Positions 46,937 through 56,528 of a DNA stretch of 64,000 nucleotides are shown piece by piece (the first letter of the stretch is position 1; every line of letters starts with the position of its first letter). The DNA comes from JBBATK01 sp040398805 (GTDB lineage Bacteria > Bacteroidota > Ignavibacteria > Kapaibacteriales > NICIL-2): the NCBI GenBank assembly GCA_040398805.1, contig JBBATK010000007.1, forward strand, positions 1-64,000, written 5' to 3'. Position numbers and translations under genes: made by a program. Below the pieces are notes generated by a model, which was not told where the DNA came from, made no database searches, and worked only from the letters and a program-made list of their open reading frames with translations.

Positions 46937-48367
46937 ATGCAGACGTCGCTTCAAGCTCGGTTAGGACTTTTCAGTACCACGGCCATCGTCGTCGGCACGA
47001 TGATCGGGTCGGGAATCTTCAAGAAGACCGCACCCATGGCCGCACTTCTCGGATCACCGGAGCTCATCGTTCTCGTGTGGGTGGTGGCCGGACTTGTCAC
47101 GCTGTGCGGTGCACTGTCCGTTGCCGAGGTCACCGCCATGATGCCGCAGTCCGGCGGCCAGTACCGCTTCTACCATCATATGTACGGTGAGGGATTCGCC
47201 TTCCTCAGCGGGTGGTCCATCTTCACCGTCATCCAGACCGGGAGCATCGCCGCCATCGCCTATGTGTTCAGCGACTACGCGAACAGCATCGTCCCGCTCG
47301 TCACAGTGGCCGAATCCGTCGTCCGATCAACATCCGTCACCGTGCCTCTTTTCGGCACCATCTCCCCCCTCGATGCCATCGGCGTGAAAACCCTGACGTG
47401 CAGTCTCATCATCCTCCTCACTCTTGTCAATGTGCGCGGTGTCCAGTTCGGTGGCGGCATCTCGTCGGTATTGACGGTGCTGAAAGTGGCCGCCGTCCTC
47501 GCCATCATCATCGCGGGACTCATGTCGGCAGCGCCGATGACCGTCGCCCACGCTGCGCCTGCTGCCATCACCGTACCGGTCGGTTGGTCGCTTCTCACCG
47601 CCATCACCTTCGCCATGTCCAAAGCGTTCTGGGCATACGACGGTTGGGGAAGTATCGCCTACATCGGCGACGAGGTGCGTGATGCGCAGCGGACGCTTCC
47701 GCGGGCCATCATCTTCGGTGTCATCCTTGTCATCGGCGTCTACGTCGCCATCAACGTCTCGTACCTTCACGCGCTTCCTGTGAATGTCATCGCGCAGTCG
47801 AAACTCGTCGCCGCCGATGTCATGATCGCAGCCGTCGGCTCCGGTGGCGCACTCTTCGTGGCGATCGTCGTCATGGTCTCCACTCTCGGTGCCGTGAACG
47901 GCACCATCCTGAATAGCGCCCGGGTGTATTATGCCATGGCCTGCGACGGATTGTTCTTCTCCTCGTTGAAGAAGGTTCATCCGCGGTATGCGACGCCCTC
48001 GGTGTCGTTGACCACGCAGTGCGCGTGGTCGTGCATGCTTGTCGTGACAGGAACCTTCGAAACGCTGACGGACATGCTCATCTTCGTGAGCTGGGTGTAC
48101 TATGGGATGAGTGCGTACGGAGTGTTCGTGTTGCGCCGGAAGATGCCCGATGCACCGCGGCCGTATACGGTGTGGGGATATCCCTTTGTGCCGGCAGTGT
48201 TCGTTCTGTTCTCGCTTCTCTTCGTGACGGCGACGCTCGCCGGTGATATCGATGGATACGTAAGCGGACGTCAACCGTCCGTGCCGTCGGTGATGGGCGT
48301 GCTCATCACTCTGAGCGGCGTACCGTTGTACCTGGTCTTCAAACGAAAGCGCTCACTCACTTCGTGA
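46937..48367 (+). CDS. APC-family amino acid permease
   Basis: 476 residues and about 12 transmembrane helices. The helix-1 motif GTMIGSGIFKKTAP is the APC/LAT-type amino acid binding signature, with QSGGQYRFYHHMYGE and AFWAYDGWGSIAYIGDEVRD following. It probably imports or exchanges amino acids at the inner membrane. The ATG at 46937 was chosen; a GTG three codons earlier is possible. It overlaps the convergent OmpA-type gene by 11 bp at the 3' ends, leaving no room for a separate terminator. Confidence 0.92.
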   Translation: MQTSLQARLGLFSTTAIVVGTMIGSGIFKKTAPMAALLGSPELIVLVWVVAGLVTLCGALSVAEVTAMMPQSGGQYRFYHHMYGEGFAFLSGWSIFTVIQTGSIAAIAYVFSDYANSIVPLVTVAESVVRSTSVTVPLFGTISPLDAIGVKTLTCSLIILLTLVNVRGVQFGGGISSVLTVLKVAAVLAIIIAGLMSAAPMTVAHAAPAAITVPVGWSLLTAITFAMSKAFWAYDGWGSIAYIGDEVRDAQRTLPRAIIFGVILVIGVYVAINVSYLHALPVNVIAQSKLVAADVMIAAVGSGGALFVAIVVMVSTLGAVNGTILNSARVYYAMACDGLFFSSLKKVHPRYATPSVSLTTQCAWSCMLVVTGTFETLTDMLIFVSWVYYGMSAYGVFVLRRKMPDAPRPYTVWGYPFVPAVFVLFSLLFVTATLAGDIDGYVSGRQPSVPSVMGVLITLSGVPLYLVFKRKRSLTS

Positions 48368-50021
48368 CCTTGGCAAGCTCCACGCGCCTGTTACGTTTGT
48401 CGTAGGCCGCATCATCCTCACCCGGACGTCGCGTAAGGGGCTCGCGCTCACCGGCAGACCGAGCTTTGAACATCGTTGCGGGCAAGCCGCGATGCACCAA
48501 TTCATCGATGACGAATTTCACACGGCGCTTACCGAGGGCATCGTTGTACGCATTCGTTCCGTTCTGGTCCGTGTGCCCTACCAGGTGAATGGTGGTGAGA
48601 TCACCGGTGAAGTTTTTCAGATTCTCTGCAATACGGTCCATCGCCCTCGTCCACCTCTGATCCGTTTCCGCTCCGTTCGAATCCAAGACATTGTCGTAAG
48701 GAACACGGTCCTCATCCAAGGGAAAGTTGATGCGGAGGTCGAGGACCTCCGGAATCATGAATACGAGCTGTTGGCGGGTGGTATCCGACGGATCGAAACG
48801 CCGGACATCGAAGAAACCGCGCGAAGATTGGGCGACGAGTTCCAAGGGTCGTTGCGTCTGGACGCGCAACGTGTACGCTCCCCCCGTATCCGTTACGGTC
48901 CTTGCCACCACGCTGTCCTTTTCCGTGTCACGAGCAGACACCTCCGCATTGGCGATACCGCGTTGCCGCTCATCGGTCACGCGCCCACGGATCTCGACCG
49001 TTTCGGGAACGGCGGCTCGAGCGGAGACGGTGCCCACGGGGGCATCGGCGACGAGCTTGTTCTGCACCTGCAATTCACGTCGGCGCACGTACATGTCGAA
49101 GTCGAACTTGCTCCTGCGATTGGAACTGAAGTAGAGTAACTCTTCCTCGCCCGTCATGGTGGACGGACTCAATTCGTCGGATGTGGTATTGACTGTCGTG
49201 CCGAGGTTGACAGCGGGTCCGAAGTGCGACGGTGATATGGGAGACGATTCCGTCCACGGTTCCGAGAGTATCTCCGAACGGAAAATATCGTAGCCACCCA
49301 CCGTCGCGTGTCCGCGCGAGGAGAAGAGCAGCCGTTTTCCATCGGTCGACACGAAAGGCGTCAGCTCATCGCATGGCGTGTTGACGTTCGGTCCTGCATT
49401 CTCGGGCACGGACCAAGCGCCGTCGTTCGTCCGCACACTATACCAGACATCGCACCCTCCATATCCGCCCGGACGGTCACTGGAGAAGTAGAGCACGCGT
49501 CCATCCGGACTCAGCGCAGGATGCGCATCCCAGCTCGCGTCCTGTTTCAATCCCGAGGGCTGTATCGCAGTAGTGCCTTGCATGATCATGATGTCGGCAT
49601 CGGCTTCCGGTTTTCCGAAAGCATACATCGTCATGAACGAGACCGGTCCCGACGAGGCAGGTCCCATATCGGCGGCTTCCGGCAGCTGCAGTTCACGTCC
49701 CTTCAGAACACTGTCATACTGAATCCACGTGGCCTCGAACATCTGACCACGTTTATCGAGTTCTTTGGTCAAAAGGACGGAGGTGTCATTGACAAAAGCC
49801 ATCGCCCACTCATGGGTGAAGGAGTCCGCTCCACGAACGATGTAGGTGAAAAACTTGTACCCGCTCACCGGCGGCGCATCGCGACTCGCGTCGTACGGCA
49901 TGCCTGCGCACGGCGGCAGAGGTGGCGGAGGACAGATCATGATGTCGCGAGGCGGACGGCGGACGCCGCCGCACGACGAAACGAGAAGGGCTGCAACGAG
50001 TATCATCAACATCCGGCGCAT
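48357..50021 (-). CDS. PD40/CRD/OmpA lipoprotein (PorE-like)
   Basis: 554 residues. A lipobox (LVSSC, Cys17) and Pro-rich segment lead to a beta-propeller of PD40/WD40-like units (DAHPALSPDGRVLYFSSDRPGGYGGCDVW, DELTPFVSTDGKRLLFSSRG, DELSPSTMTGEEELLYFSS), a carboxypeptidase-regulatory-like domain (~335-420, VEIRGRVTDERQRGIANAEV) and an OmpA peptidoglycan-binding domain (~430-554, HLVGHTDQNGTNAYNDALGKRRV). This order matches PorE of the T9SS except that no N-terminal TPR part is visible. The likely role is tethering outer-membrane machinery to peptidoglycan. aat lies 9 nt upstream on the same strand. Confidence 0.85.
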   Translation of the reverse strand: MRRMLMILVAALLVSSCGGVRRPPRDIMICPPPPLPPCAGMPYDASRDAPPVSGYKFFTYIVRGADSFTHEWAMAFVNDTSVLLTKELDKRGQMFEATWIQYDSVLKGRELQLPEAADMGPASSGPVSFMTMYAFGKPEADADIMIMQGTTAIQPSGLKQDASWDAHPALSPDGRVLYFSSDRPGGYGGCDVWYSVRTNDGAWSVPENAGPNVNTPCDELTPFVSTDGKRLLFSSRGHATVGGYDIFRSEILSEPWTESSPISPSHFGPAVNLGTTVNTTSDELSPSTMTGEEELLYFSSNRRSKFDFDMYVRRRELQVQNKLVADAPVGTVSARAAVPETVEIRGRVTDERQRGIANAEVSARDTEKDSVVARTVTDTGGAYTLRVQTQRPLELVAQSSRGFFDVRRFDPSDTTRQQLVFMIPEVLDLRINFPLDEDRVPYDNVLDSNGAETDQRWTRAMDRIAENLKNFTGDLTTIHLVGHTDQNGTNAYNDALGKRRVKFVIDELVHRGLPATMFKARSAGEREPLTRRPGEDDAAYDKRNRRVELAKVTK

Positions 50022-50030
50022 CTTCGTCCT

Positions 50031-50672
50031 TTACTCTCCGTGGAATCTACACTCTTGCTCCAAGGCCCTCGCAAGCAATGCCAGATAGCGGTCTCGCGAC
50101 ACTTCCCTGGCACCCAATTGCAGGGTGTACGCATTGGCATATTGCGAATCCAGTAACCCATATCCGCGCTCACGCAATCGATTCACGAGGAAAGCGAACG
50201 CGACCTTCGACGCGTTGCTCACATGGGAGAACATCGACTCCCCGAAGAACGCTCCGCCGAAACTTACGCCATAGAGACCACCCACCAACCGCCCATCGTG
50301 CCATGTCTCGACGGAATGGGCGTGGCCGCGGTGATGAAGCTCCCCGTACGCATCCATGATCTCATCGGAGATCCATACCTCTTCTGGCTTTGCCCGATCG
50401 CGCCGGCTGCACGCACGCATCACATCCATGAAGGCGGTATTGACCGTCACGGTGAAGACGCCGCTTTCGATGATCTTGCGAAGCGACTTCGGTGTCCGCA
50501 CATGATCCAGCGGAAAAACGGCCCGAGGGTCCGGCGAGTGCCAGCCGATGTTCCCGTATTCATCGGCCATGGGAAAGAACGACGTGCAGTACGCCCGCTC
50601 GAGCAGCTCGGGGGATAGCTCGACCGGTTGCAGCGTGTTGAGAATATGGAAGAAAACGTCGTCGTGTGTCAT
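50031..50672 (-). CDS. aat: Leucyl/phenylalanyl-tRNA-protein transferase
   Basis: 213-residue Aat enzyme of the N-end rule. It transfers Leu or Phe from aminoacyl-tRNA to N-terminal Lys/Arg, marking proteins for ClpAP. Motifs: AYCTSFFPMADEYGNIGWHSPDPRAVFPLD, FTVTVNTAFMDVMRACS, VETWHDGRLVGGLYGVSFGGAFFGESMFS, and LLDSQYANAYTLQLGA. The start at 50672 was selected because the longer frame has no conserved residues. Cotranscription with the downstream OmpA-like gene (9-nt gap) is likely. Confidence 0.95.
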   Translation of the reverse strand: MTHDDVFFHILNTLQPVELSPELLERAYCTSFFPMADEYGNIGWHSPDPRAVFPLDHVRTPKSLRKIIESGVFTVTVNTAFMDVMRACSRRDRAKPEEVWISDEIMDAYGELHHRGHAHSVETWHDGRLVGGLYGVSFGGAFFGESMFSHVSNASKVAFAFLVNRLRERGYGLLDSQYANAYTLQLGAREVSRDRYLALLARALEQECRFHGE

Positions 50673-50823
50673 GAGCTGCCATCTGCGTGCGGACGAAATT
50701 AGAGGTCGTCGTGGTATTTTCCCTCGTCTTCGTGTTCCACCACGGTGCGGTCCATCCCACCGCGCACCGGCACGACGTCGCCACACTCGATCAGGTCCGT
50801 TTCCACTCTTCAAGGATACTTCC

Positions 50824-51771
50824 GTGCCGAATCCGTTCATGATCATCCTCCGCCGTGCGAATGTGCGCCACCTGATGCTACGATTCGTCATCGTCCTCAT
50901 CCTCGCGGCCGCGTTAACCGCGCGTGCGGCCGAGGGTCCGCGCGTCCTGCTCATCAATGCACACCCGGACGACGAAAGCGGATGCGCGGTGACGGTATAC
51001 AAGATCACTCGCGAGCTTGGCGGCGTGGTGGACCTGTGCCTTATCACCAATGGTGAAGGCGGATTCAAATATTCGACGCTGGCGGAACCCGTCTACGGCC
51101 TCGAACTCAGCGATGAGAACGTCGGTCGGGAGCATCTGCCCCGCATTCGCAAAGAGGAGATGATGAATGCAGGTAAGATCATCGGCTTGCGGAACATCTT
51201 TTTCCTTGAGCATTGGGACCAACGGTATACCACCGATGTCGAGGAGGTGTTCCGTGAAGCATGGGATACGTCGCGCATCGCCGTTCAAGTGCGTAGCATC
51301 CTCACGAAAGGCGCTTATGATTTCGTCTTCTGCCTGGTCCCCACCCCGGGAACCCACGGCGCGCATTCCGGCGCAAGCATCCTCGCCCTCCGCGAGGTTC
51401 AGCGTCTGTCCGGACCTCGACCCGTCATCCTCGGCGTCGGCTATGCGCCGAAGGATTCCCTTTCCGTTCTCCCCGCCACCATACCGGCATATCCCGAGGC
51501 CGCTCTGAAGCGCGGCATCACGCCGTTCGTCGTGGACAGGTCGGCCACGTTCGGCTTCAAGAACCGACTCAGCTACCATATCATCCTTGCCTGGCTGGTG
51601 GCCGAGCATAAGTCGCAGGGTACGGTACAACTGGGAATGAACACCCGCGACCTCGAAGTGTTCTACCCGTTCGCCTGCAACGACAATCAAGCCGTCGAGA
51701 AGGCGCGGCGCCTGTTCACGGAGCTTTCGCAGGTGCGCCAGGCGCGCAAGACCTACCCGGAAATGAAGTAG
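50824..51771 (+). CDS. Exported PIG-L/LmbE-family deacetylase
   Basis: 315 residues. It starts at GTG 50824 with AAGGA seven nt upstream; ATGs at 50839 and further in would lack a ribosome site. A hydrophobic segment (MLRFVIVLILAAALTARAA) gives export or anchoring. The zinc motif AHPDDE is intact (LLINAHPDDESG), with HSGAS completing the site (GTHGAHSGASIL). The family removes acetyl groups from GlcNAc-type substrates. It is not a BshB-type cytoplasmic enzyme by sequence (no GAHPDDVELG). The substrate is unknown. Confidence 0.85.
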   Translation: MPNPFMIILRRANVRHLMLRFVIVLILAAALTARAAEGPRVLLINAHPDDESGCAVTVYKITRELGGVVDLCLITNGEGGFKYSTLAEPVYGLELSDENVGREHLPRIRKEEMMNAGKIIGLRNIFFLEHWDQRYTTDVEEVFREAWDTSRIAVQVRSILTKGAYDFVFCLVPTPGTHGAHSGASILALREVQRLSGPRPVILGVGYAPKDSLSVLPATIPAYPEAALKRGITPFVVDRSATFGFKNRLSYHIILAWLVAEHKSQGTVQLGMNTRDLEVFYPFACNDNQAVEKARRLFTELSQVRQARKTYPEMK

Positions 51772-51905
51772 ACGCGAGAGTTCCTGCATGAAGGTGTCCG
51801 AGACGCCAGCAGCTTACCGGGGGCCTTCGGTAGAGACGGTTTTGTCGTATTTTCCCCGCACCTCTCCGGGGCTCTCCCCATTGTTGTACGGACTCGAGAA
51901 TTCAC

Positions 51906-54647
51906 ATGAAGTATCTCCTTTGCCTTTGCCTTCTCTGCTGTTCCTTCTATTGCACGGCAGTCTTCGCTCCGCAACAGGACGCAGAGGGGTTGACGACCAT
52001 AGGATCCGATGACGACCGAGATGCCATGGTCAAGGAGGAGTTCCTGCGATTGCGCAATCCCGAAACGAACATGATACCGTTCGGCATCCACGAACGAGAG
52101 CACGACTTCGTAGAGAGTCTGACACATGACAACGGTTCATCCCTCTGGGCGGCTCCCGCGGCAGATACGACCTTACGACTCGACTCCCTGCAACTTCAAC
52201 AGCATGGCATCGAACGGACGGGCGGTCGGACACGCTCGCTGGTCATCGACTGTACGAACGAGAACATCATCCTTGCAGGCGCTGTGGGCGGCGGAGTCTG
52301 GCGCTCCACGGACGCCGGGAAGTCGTGGACGAAGACGACGGCCGACGGATATGTGCACAGCGTAAGCGCGCTCATCCAAGATACACGACCGGGTCACCGA
52401 CATGAATGGTATTACGGTACCGGCGAGGCCTTTTCGTCTGCAGGATATCCCGTCTATGGTTGGGACATCGGCAGTGGCATCTTCCGATCGATCGACAGTG
52501 GGAAGACGTGGAACATGTTGCCCTCCACCTCCGTCGCCCGAGCCGCACGTCCCACATCTCCGTTCCACTTCACCCACTCCCTTGCCATCGACGCCACGCG
52601 ATCCGATAGCACGGTGATCTATGCCGCGTGCAACAGCGCTATCATGCGGACGAACAATGCCGGCGCTACATGGAATGTCGCGGTGGGTTCCGCGACGTCA
52701 TCGCAAGTGGTATGGAGTGATGTCTGCACGAATACAGCGGGCAAGGTCTATGCGACCATCGGCGGTGGAAGCTCGGCCGGCGTCTGGCGTTCGGCAGACG
52801 GTCTGTCATTCACGAACATCTCCGTGGGAACGTCCGTCGGCAACATCACGGGAAGGGCTCGCATATGCGCAGCCCCAAGCGATACGAACACCGTGTGGTT
52901 GTACAAGAGCAGCGCCACCTCGCCGATGTACCGATACACCTACATCTCGGGCACGGGTGCCGGCACCGGAGGTTCATGGGCGGCAAGGAACTCGCAGATG
53001 ACGAATCTTCTCCAGACACAAAGCGGATACAACATGTCCCTGGATGTGCACCCTGCGGATCCGAACATCGTCCTTGTCGGTGGAACAAACTTGTATCTGA
53101 CCACGGATGCGTTCGGTTCGAAGAGCGGTCTGACCCATGTTGCCGGATACAGCAAGGAGTATGTGCAGACACGACGTTGGAATCCCTTCACACCGGAGAC
53201 ATACCTCTACGACACCAGCCATCCCGATCTTCATTACGCGGTGTTCCTCAAATCCAAACCCTCAACCGTTCTTATCGCCTGCGACGGCGGCGTGTACAAG
53301 ACGACGGATATTTTCCGCACACCATCGGTCGGTTGGTCGAATTTGAATGACGGGTACACGGTGGCGCAATTCTATAGCGTGGCTATCGATCCCATCGGTA
53401 ACCGCGACGGAGCGTTCATCGGCGGGGCTCAGGACAATAATTCGAACATCGGTCAGCGGAACGGGAAACCCATGGAATGGGTGCTTGGCGGCGACGGTAT
53501 GGTGTGCGAGATGTCAAGGAACCGGAAAGCCGTGTATCCTTCCTATCAAGGTGGTCAGGTCTTCAGAGTACGGATGAACGATAAGCTCGATTCCGCGCTC
53601 GAATGGGTGAACATGCGGCCTCGCGGTGGGCAGTTCGATTTCATCACACCGTTACGACTGCATCCCGTCAACGATTCCATCTTGTACATGCTTGGCGGCG
53701 CTTCACTTTGGCGGAATACGAACGCAACCGCACGTCCGTATACGAACGATACGACGTCGTCCACCCTGAACTGGCGCTCCTACTCCCTCAGCGGTGTTGC
53801 CACCGCCGGATTGAGTGCGCTCGGACTGTGCTCGACGACGCCCGATAAGGTGTTCTTGGGCACGAAATCGGGTCAGATCATAAAAGTGGACAGTCTGCGA
53901 CGCACCACGCCGATCACGACCATCATCACCGGTCCCGAGATGCCGCGCGGCGCCTATGTCAGCAACATCTGCGTCAATCCGCAGGACAACGCCGAGTTGT
54001 TCGTCACCTTCAGTAACTATGAGGTGCTCAGCATCTTCCACTCCACCGATGAAGGCCAGACCTGGGAATGCATCGCGGGCAACCTCGAGCAGAACGCCAA
54101 TGGATCGGGCGCCGGACCCTCCTGCCGGTGGATAGAGGTCCTGACCTACAACAACCAAACACTCTATCTCGTGGCCACAAGCTCGGGCGTGTTCACGACG
54201 ACGAAACTCGACGGGATGAAAACGGAATGGACGCAGTTCCGCGCCATTCCGAACGTGAACTGCAACATGATCGCCGTGCGGAGCACCGACGGCTTCGTCG
54301 CCGTCGCCACCCATGGCCTGGGTATCTACACCACGTATGCAGTCTCGGACGGACCTGTGTCCGCCGTCCGCGACGTTGACAACGCCATCGCTTCCGCGTC
54401 CGTATCTCCGCAGCCCGTAAGCACGTCGGCACGTGTGGACTTCACCAGCAACTCGGATGGACTCGTGGAGGTGGAACTGTTCGACGGTCAAGGACGTCGA
54501 CTCTCCGTTCCCTTTCACGCGTGGCTCGCCGCCGGACGTCACCATGTGCCCATCGAGATGCAGGAGTTTCCTTCGGGCGTGTATCTGGCGCGTATCCGAT
54601 GCGGCGAGTCACGTCCGCCCGTCACTGTTCGCATCCTGAAACAATGA
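51906..54647 (+). CDS. T9SS-secreted Asp-box beta-propeller protein (paralogue)
   Basis: 913 residues with a signal peptide (MKYLLCLCLLCCSFYCTAVFA). A HEREHDFVESL segment precedes the propeller. Asp-box repeats include WRSTDAGKSWTKTT and FRSIDSGKTWNML. The end is a T9SS type A domain (SPQPVSTSARVDF ... GVYLARIRCGESR ... RILKQ). The length and motif order match the protein at 5841-8579, indicating an old gene duplication now 43 kb apart and on opposite strands. The upstream TATTTTCC at 51848 is a promoter-like box. Ligand unknown. Confidence 0.85.
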   Translation: MKYLLCLCLLCCSFYCTAVFAPQQDAEGLTTIGSDDDRDAMVKEEFLRLRNPETNMIPFGIHEREHDFVESLTHDNGSSLWAAPAADTTLRLDSLQLQQHGIERTGGRTRSLVIDCTNENIILAGAVGGGVWRSTDAGKSWTKTTADGYVHSVSALIQDTRPGHRHEWYYGTGEAFSSAGYPVYGWDIGSGIFRSIDSGKTWNMLPSTSVARAARPTSPFHFTHSLAIDATRSDSTVIYAACNSAIMRTNNAGATWNVAVGSATSSQVVWSDVCTNTAGKVYATIGGGSSAGVWRSADGLSFTNISVGTSVGNITGRARICAAPSDTNTVWLYKSSATSPMYRYTYISGTGAGTGGSWAARNSQMTNLLQTQSGYNMSLDVHPADPNIVLVGGTNLYLTTDAFGSKSGLTHVAGYSKEYVQTRRWNPFTPETYLYDTSHPDLHYAVFLKSKPSTVLIACDGGVYKTTDIFRTPSVGWSNLNDGYTVAQFYSVAIDPIGNRDGAFIGGAQDNNSNIGQRNGKPMEWVLGGDGMVCEMSRNRKAVYPSYQGGQVFRVRMNDKLDSALEWVNMRPRGGQFDFITPLRLHPVNDSILYMLGGASLWRNTNATARPYTNDTTSSTLNWRSYSLSGVATAGLSALGLCSTTPDKVFLGTKSGQIIKVDSLRRTTPITTIITGPEMPRGAYVSNICVNPQDNAELFVTFSNYEVLSIFHSTDEGQTWECIAGNLEQNANGSGAGPSCRWIEVLTYNNQTLYLVATSSGVFTTTKLDGMKTEWTQFRAIPNVNCNMIAVRSTDGFVAVATHGLGIYTTYAVSDGPVSAVRDVDNAIASASVSPQPVSTSARVDFTSNSDGLVEVELFDGQGRRLSVPFHAWLAAGRHHVPIEMQEFPSGVYLARIRCGESRPPVTVRILKQ

Positions 54648-54695
54648 CGCACGGTGGCATGAGAAGGACGGCGGCAATCACCAAGGGACTACGTC

Positions 54696-55439
54696 ATGGT
54701 CTATTTCATCTCTGATGTTCATTTAGGACTGGGCACACCGGCGGAGTGCCGGGAGCGTGAAGAGCTCTTGCTGCGGTTCCTGGATCGGTGCGAACGCGAT
54801 GCCGAAACGCTTGTCATCGTGGGCGACCTGTTCGACTATTGGTTCGAGTACGCAACCGTCATTCCGCGTCCGTTCTTCCGTGTCCTCTCCAAGCTCGACA
54901 GCATGCGGCGCGGCGGACTGACCATCGAGTACCTAATGGGGAATCACGACTTCGGTCATCAGGATTTCTTCGAAAAGGAATTGCAGATCCGGGTGCACGC
55001 GGAGGATATCGAACGGGTGTATCACGGCAAGAAATTCTACCTCGCCCATGGCGATGGAAAAGTCCACAACGACACCGGCTACCTCTTGCTCCGCCCCGTC
55101 CTCCGCAATCCTGTCAGTATCAAACTCTTCCAGTGGCTGCACCCGGATGTGGGAATACGACTGGCATCAAGCACCTCTTCCACGAGCAGAGTGCATTCGG
55201 ATAAGCGTCCTATCGGACCCCGCGACGGGCTGGCGGAATTCGCGGAGAAGAAAGTCGCAGAGGGTTTCGATTACGTCATCATGGGGCATGTCCACACCCC
55301 CCACGTCAGGTCCATCGATGTGAACGGACATACCGGCACGTACATGAACCTTGGTGAATGGATGCGCCACAAGACCTTCGCGCGATTCGACGGGACGACG
55401 TGCTCTCTGGAAAAGATCGCCGAGTTTCTTGGCGAGTAA
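54696..55439 (+). CDS. lpxH: UDP-2,3-diacylglucosamine diphosphatase (LpxH-type metallophosphoesterase)
   Basis: 247 residues. It hydrolyses UDP-2,3-diacylglucosamine to lipid X in lipid A synthesis at the inner face of the membrane. All metallophosphoesterase motifs are present: ISDVHLGLG, IVGDLFDYW, MGNHDFGH, LAHGDGK and MGHVHTPHV. AAGGG lies about nine nt upstream of the ATG. It follows the T9SS paralogue by 48 nt. LpxH and the related LpxH2/UDP-sugar hydrolases are hard to separate without an alignment, but the GDLFDYWFEY loop favours LpxH. Confidence 0.85.
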   Translation: MVYFISDVHLGLGTPAECREREELLLRFLDRCERDAETLVIVGDLFDYWFEYATVIPRPFFRVLSKLDSMRRGGLTIEYLMGNHDFGHQDFFEKELQIRVHAEDIERVYHGKKFYLAHGDGKVHNDTGYLLLRPVLRNPVSIKLFQWLHPDVGIRLASSTSSTSRVHSDKRPIGPRDGLAEFAEKKVAEGFDYVIMGHVHTPHVRSIDVNGHTGTYMNLGEWMRHKTFARFDGTTCSLEKIAEFLGE

Positions 55440-55487
55440 TGACGTTTTGACTGATACGGGCTCTGACGCTCCTTAGCCGTCAGCTAT

Positions 55488-56504
55488 CTACCGTAACGAC
55501 TCGCGAATGCGCGCCGAGACGTAATCCATGATCCACACGACGACGGCGATGACGAGGACGATCATTCCCACCGACCGCCAGTCCGCGAGCATCTGGTACT
55601 GGATGAGCATGGACCCGATTCCGCCGCCTCCCACCAGACCGATGATCGTCGCCATGCGCACATTGATGTCCCAACGATAGATGGTGAACGAGAGGAACGG
55701 AATGAAGACCTGCGGGACGACGGCGAACCACAGGACCTGTAACGGACGGGCGCCCGTCGCCTCGATGGCTTCCAGCGGTCCTCGGTCCACCTCTTCGATC
55801 TGTTCCGAATACTGCTTCGCGAGTGACGCGATGGTGTGGACGCACAGCGCCAGCAAGCCGGGAAACGGCCCCACCTTCACCCACACCGTGAAGATCACCG
55901 CCCACACAAGCGGCTCGATGGACCGCGTGAAATTCGTCACGACCCGTAGCACCGTGTACACGCCGCGGGTGAGTGCATTCTGCGACATGACATTCCTGGC
56001 GCTAAGGAACGCCAACACGAACGATATGGGCAGCGCAAGAGCAGTGGCCATGAAGGCGATGTACAAGGTTTCGACGATGGACGTCACCGTGTCGCTGAGC
56101 AGTTGCGTGTTGCCGAAATCGGGATTGAGCAAGTCACGGAACAGACGTCCCGCCGCATCCAAACGCTGTTGGGAGAACAGGTCCAGGACATTGACACGCG
56201 AGACCACCCACCCTGTGACGAAGGTGGAAACGATAAGGATCCAACCGATGTGTTCGATGAACGATGCGCGAAATCCGGAGGCACGCTCTCCTGTGACGAC
56301 GCGACGTCCGGGCGACATTCCGGCCGCCGTGACAAGCGCGGCGAACACCAAGCCGATGACCGCATAGGGTCCTACCTGCCACCACTCGAACACGGGTGCA
56401 TCGGCACTCCGCACCACCTTGAACCAGAGCACGCGATGCAGGGTGATGGCCAGATACAGGCCGGTCAGAGTATCGAGGAGAAATGCTTGAATGATCTTTT
56501 TCAT
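55488..56504 (-). CDS. phnE: Phosphonate-type ABC transporter permease PhnE
   Basis: 338 residues, longer than the usual ~270. The C-terminal ~220 residues are a BPD-type permease with the PhnE motifs (TRSIEPLVWAVIF, EEVDRGPLEAIEATGAR with the EAA loop, LSFTIYRWDINVRMATIIGLVGGGGIGS). The N-terminal ~120 residues add three extra membrane segments. PhnE carries phosphonate, phosphate esters or phosphite into the cell with PhnC and PhnD. The ATG at 56504 was used; a GTG at 56510 is possible. No phnD is found in the window. Confidence 0.9.
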   Translation of the reverse strand: MKKIIQAFLLDTLTGLYLAITLHRVLWFKVVRSADAPVFEWWQVGPYAVIGLVFAALVTAAGMSPGRRVVTGERASGFRASFIEHIGWILIVSTFVTGWVVSRVNVLDLFSQQRLDAAGRLFRDLLNPDFGNTQLLSDTVTSIVETLYIAFMATALALPISFVLAFLSARNVMSQNALTRGVYTVLRVVTNFTRSIEPLVWAVIFTVWVKVGPFPGLLALCVHTIASLAKQYSEQIEEVDRGPLEAIEATGARPLQVLWFAVVPQVFIPFLSFTIYRWDINVRMATIIGLVGGGGIGSMLIQYQMLADWRSVGMIVLVIAVVVWIMDYVSARIRESLR

Positions 56505-56528
56505 GAACACGGAAGTGTCGTTATCGAA

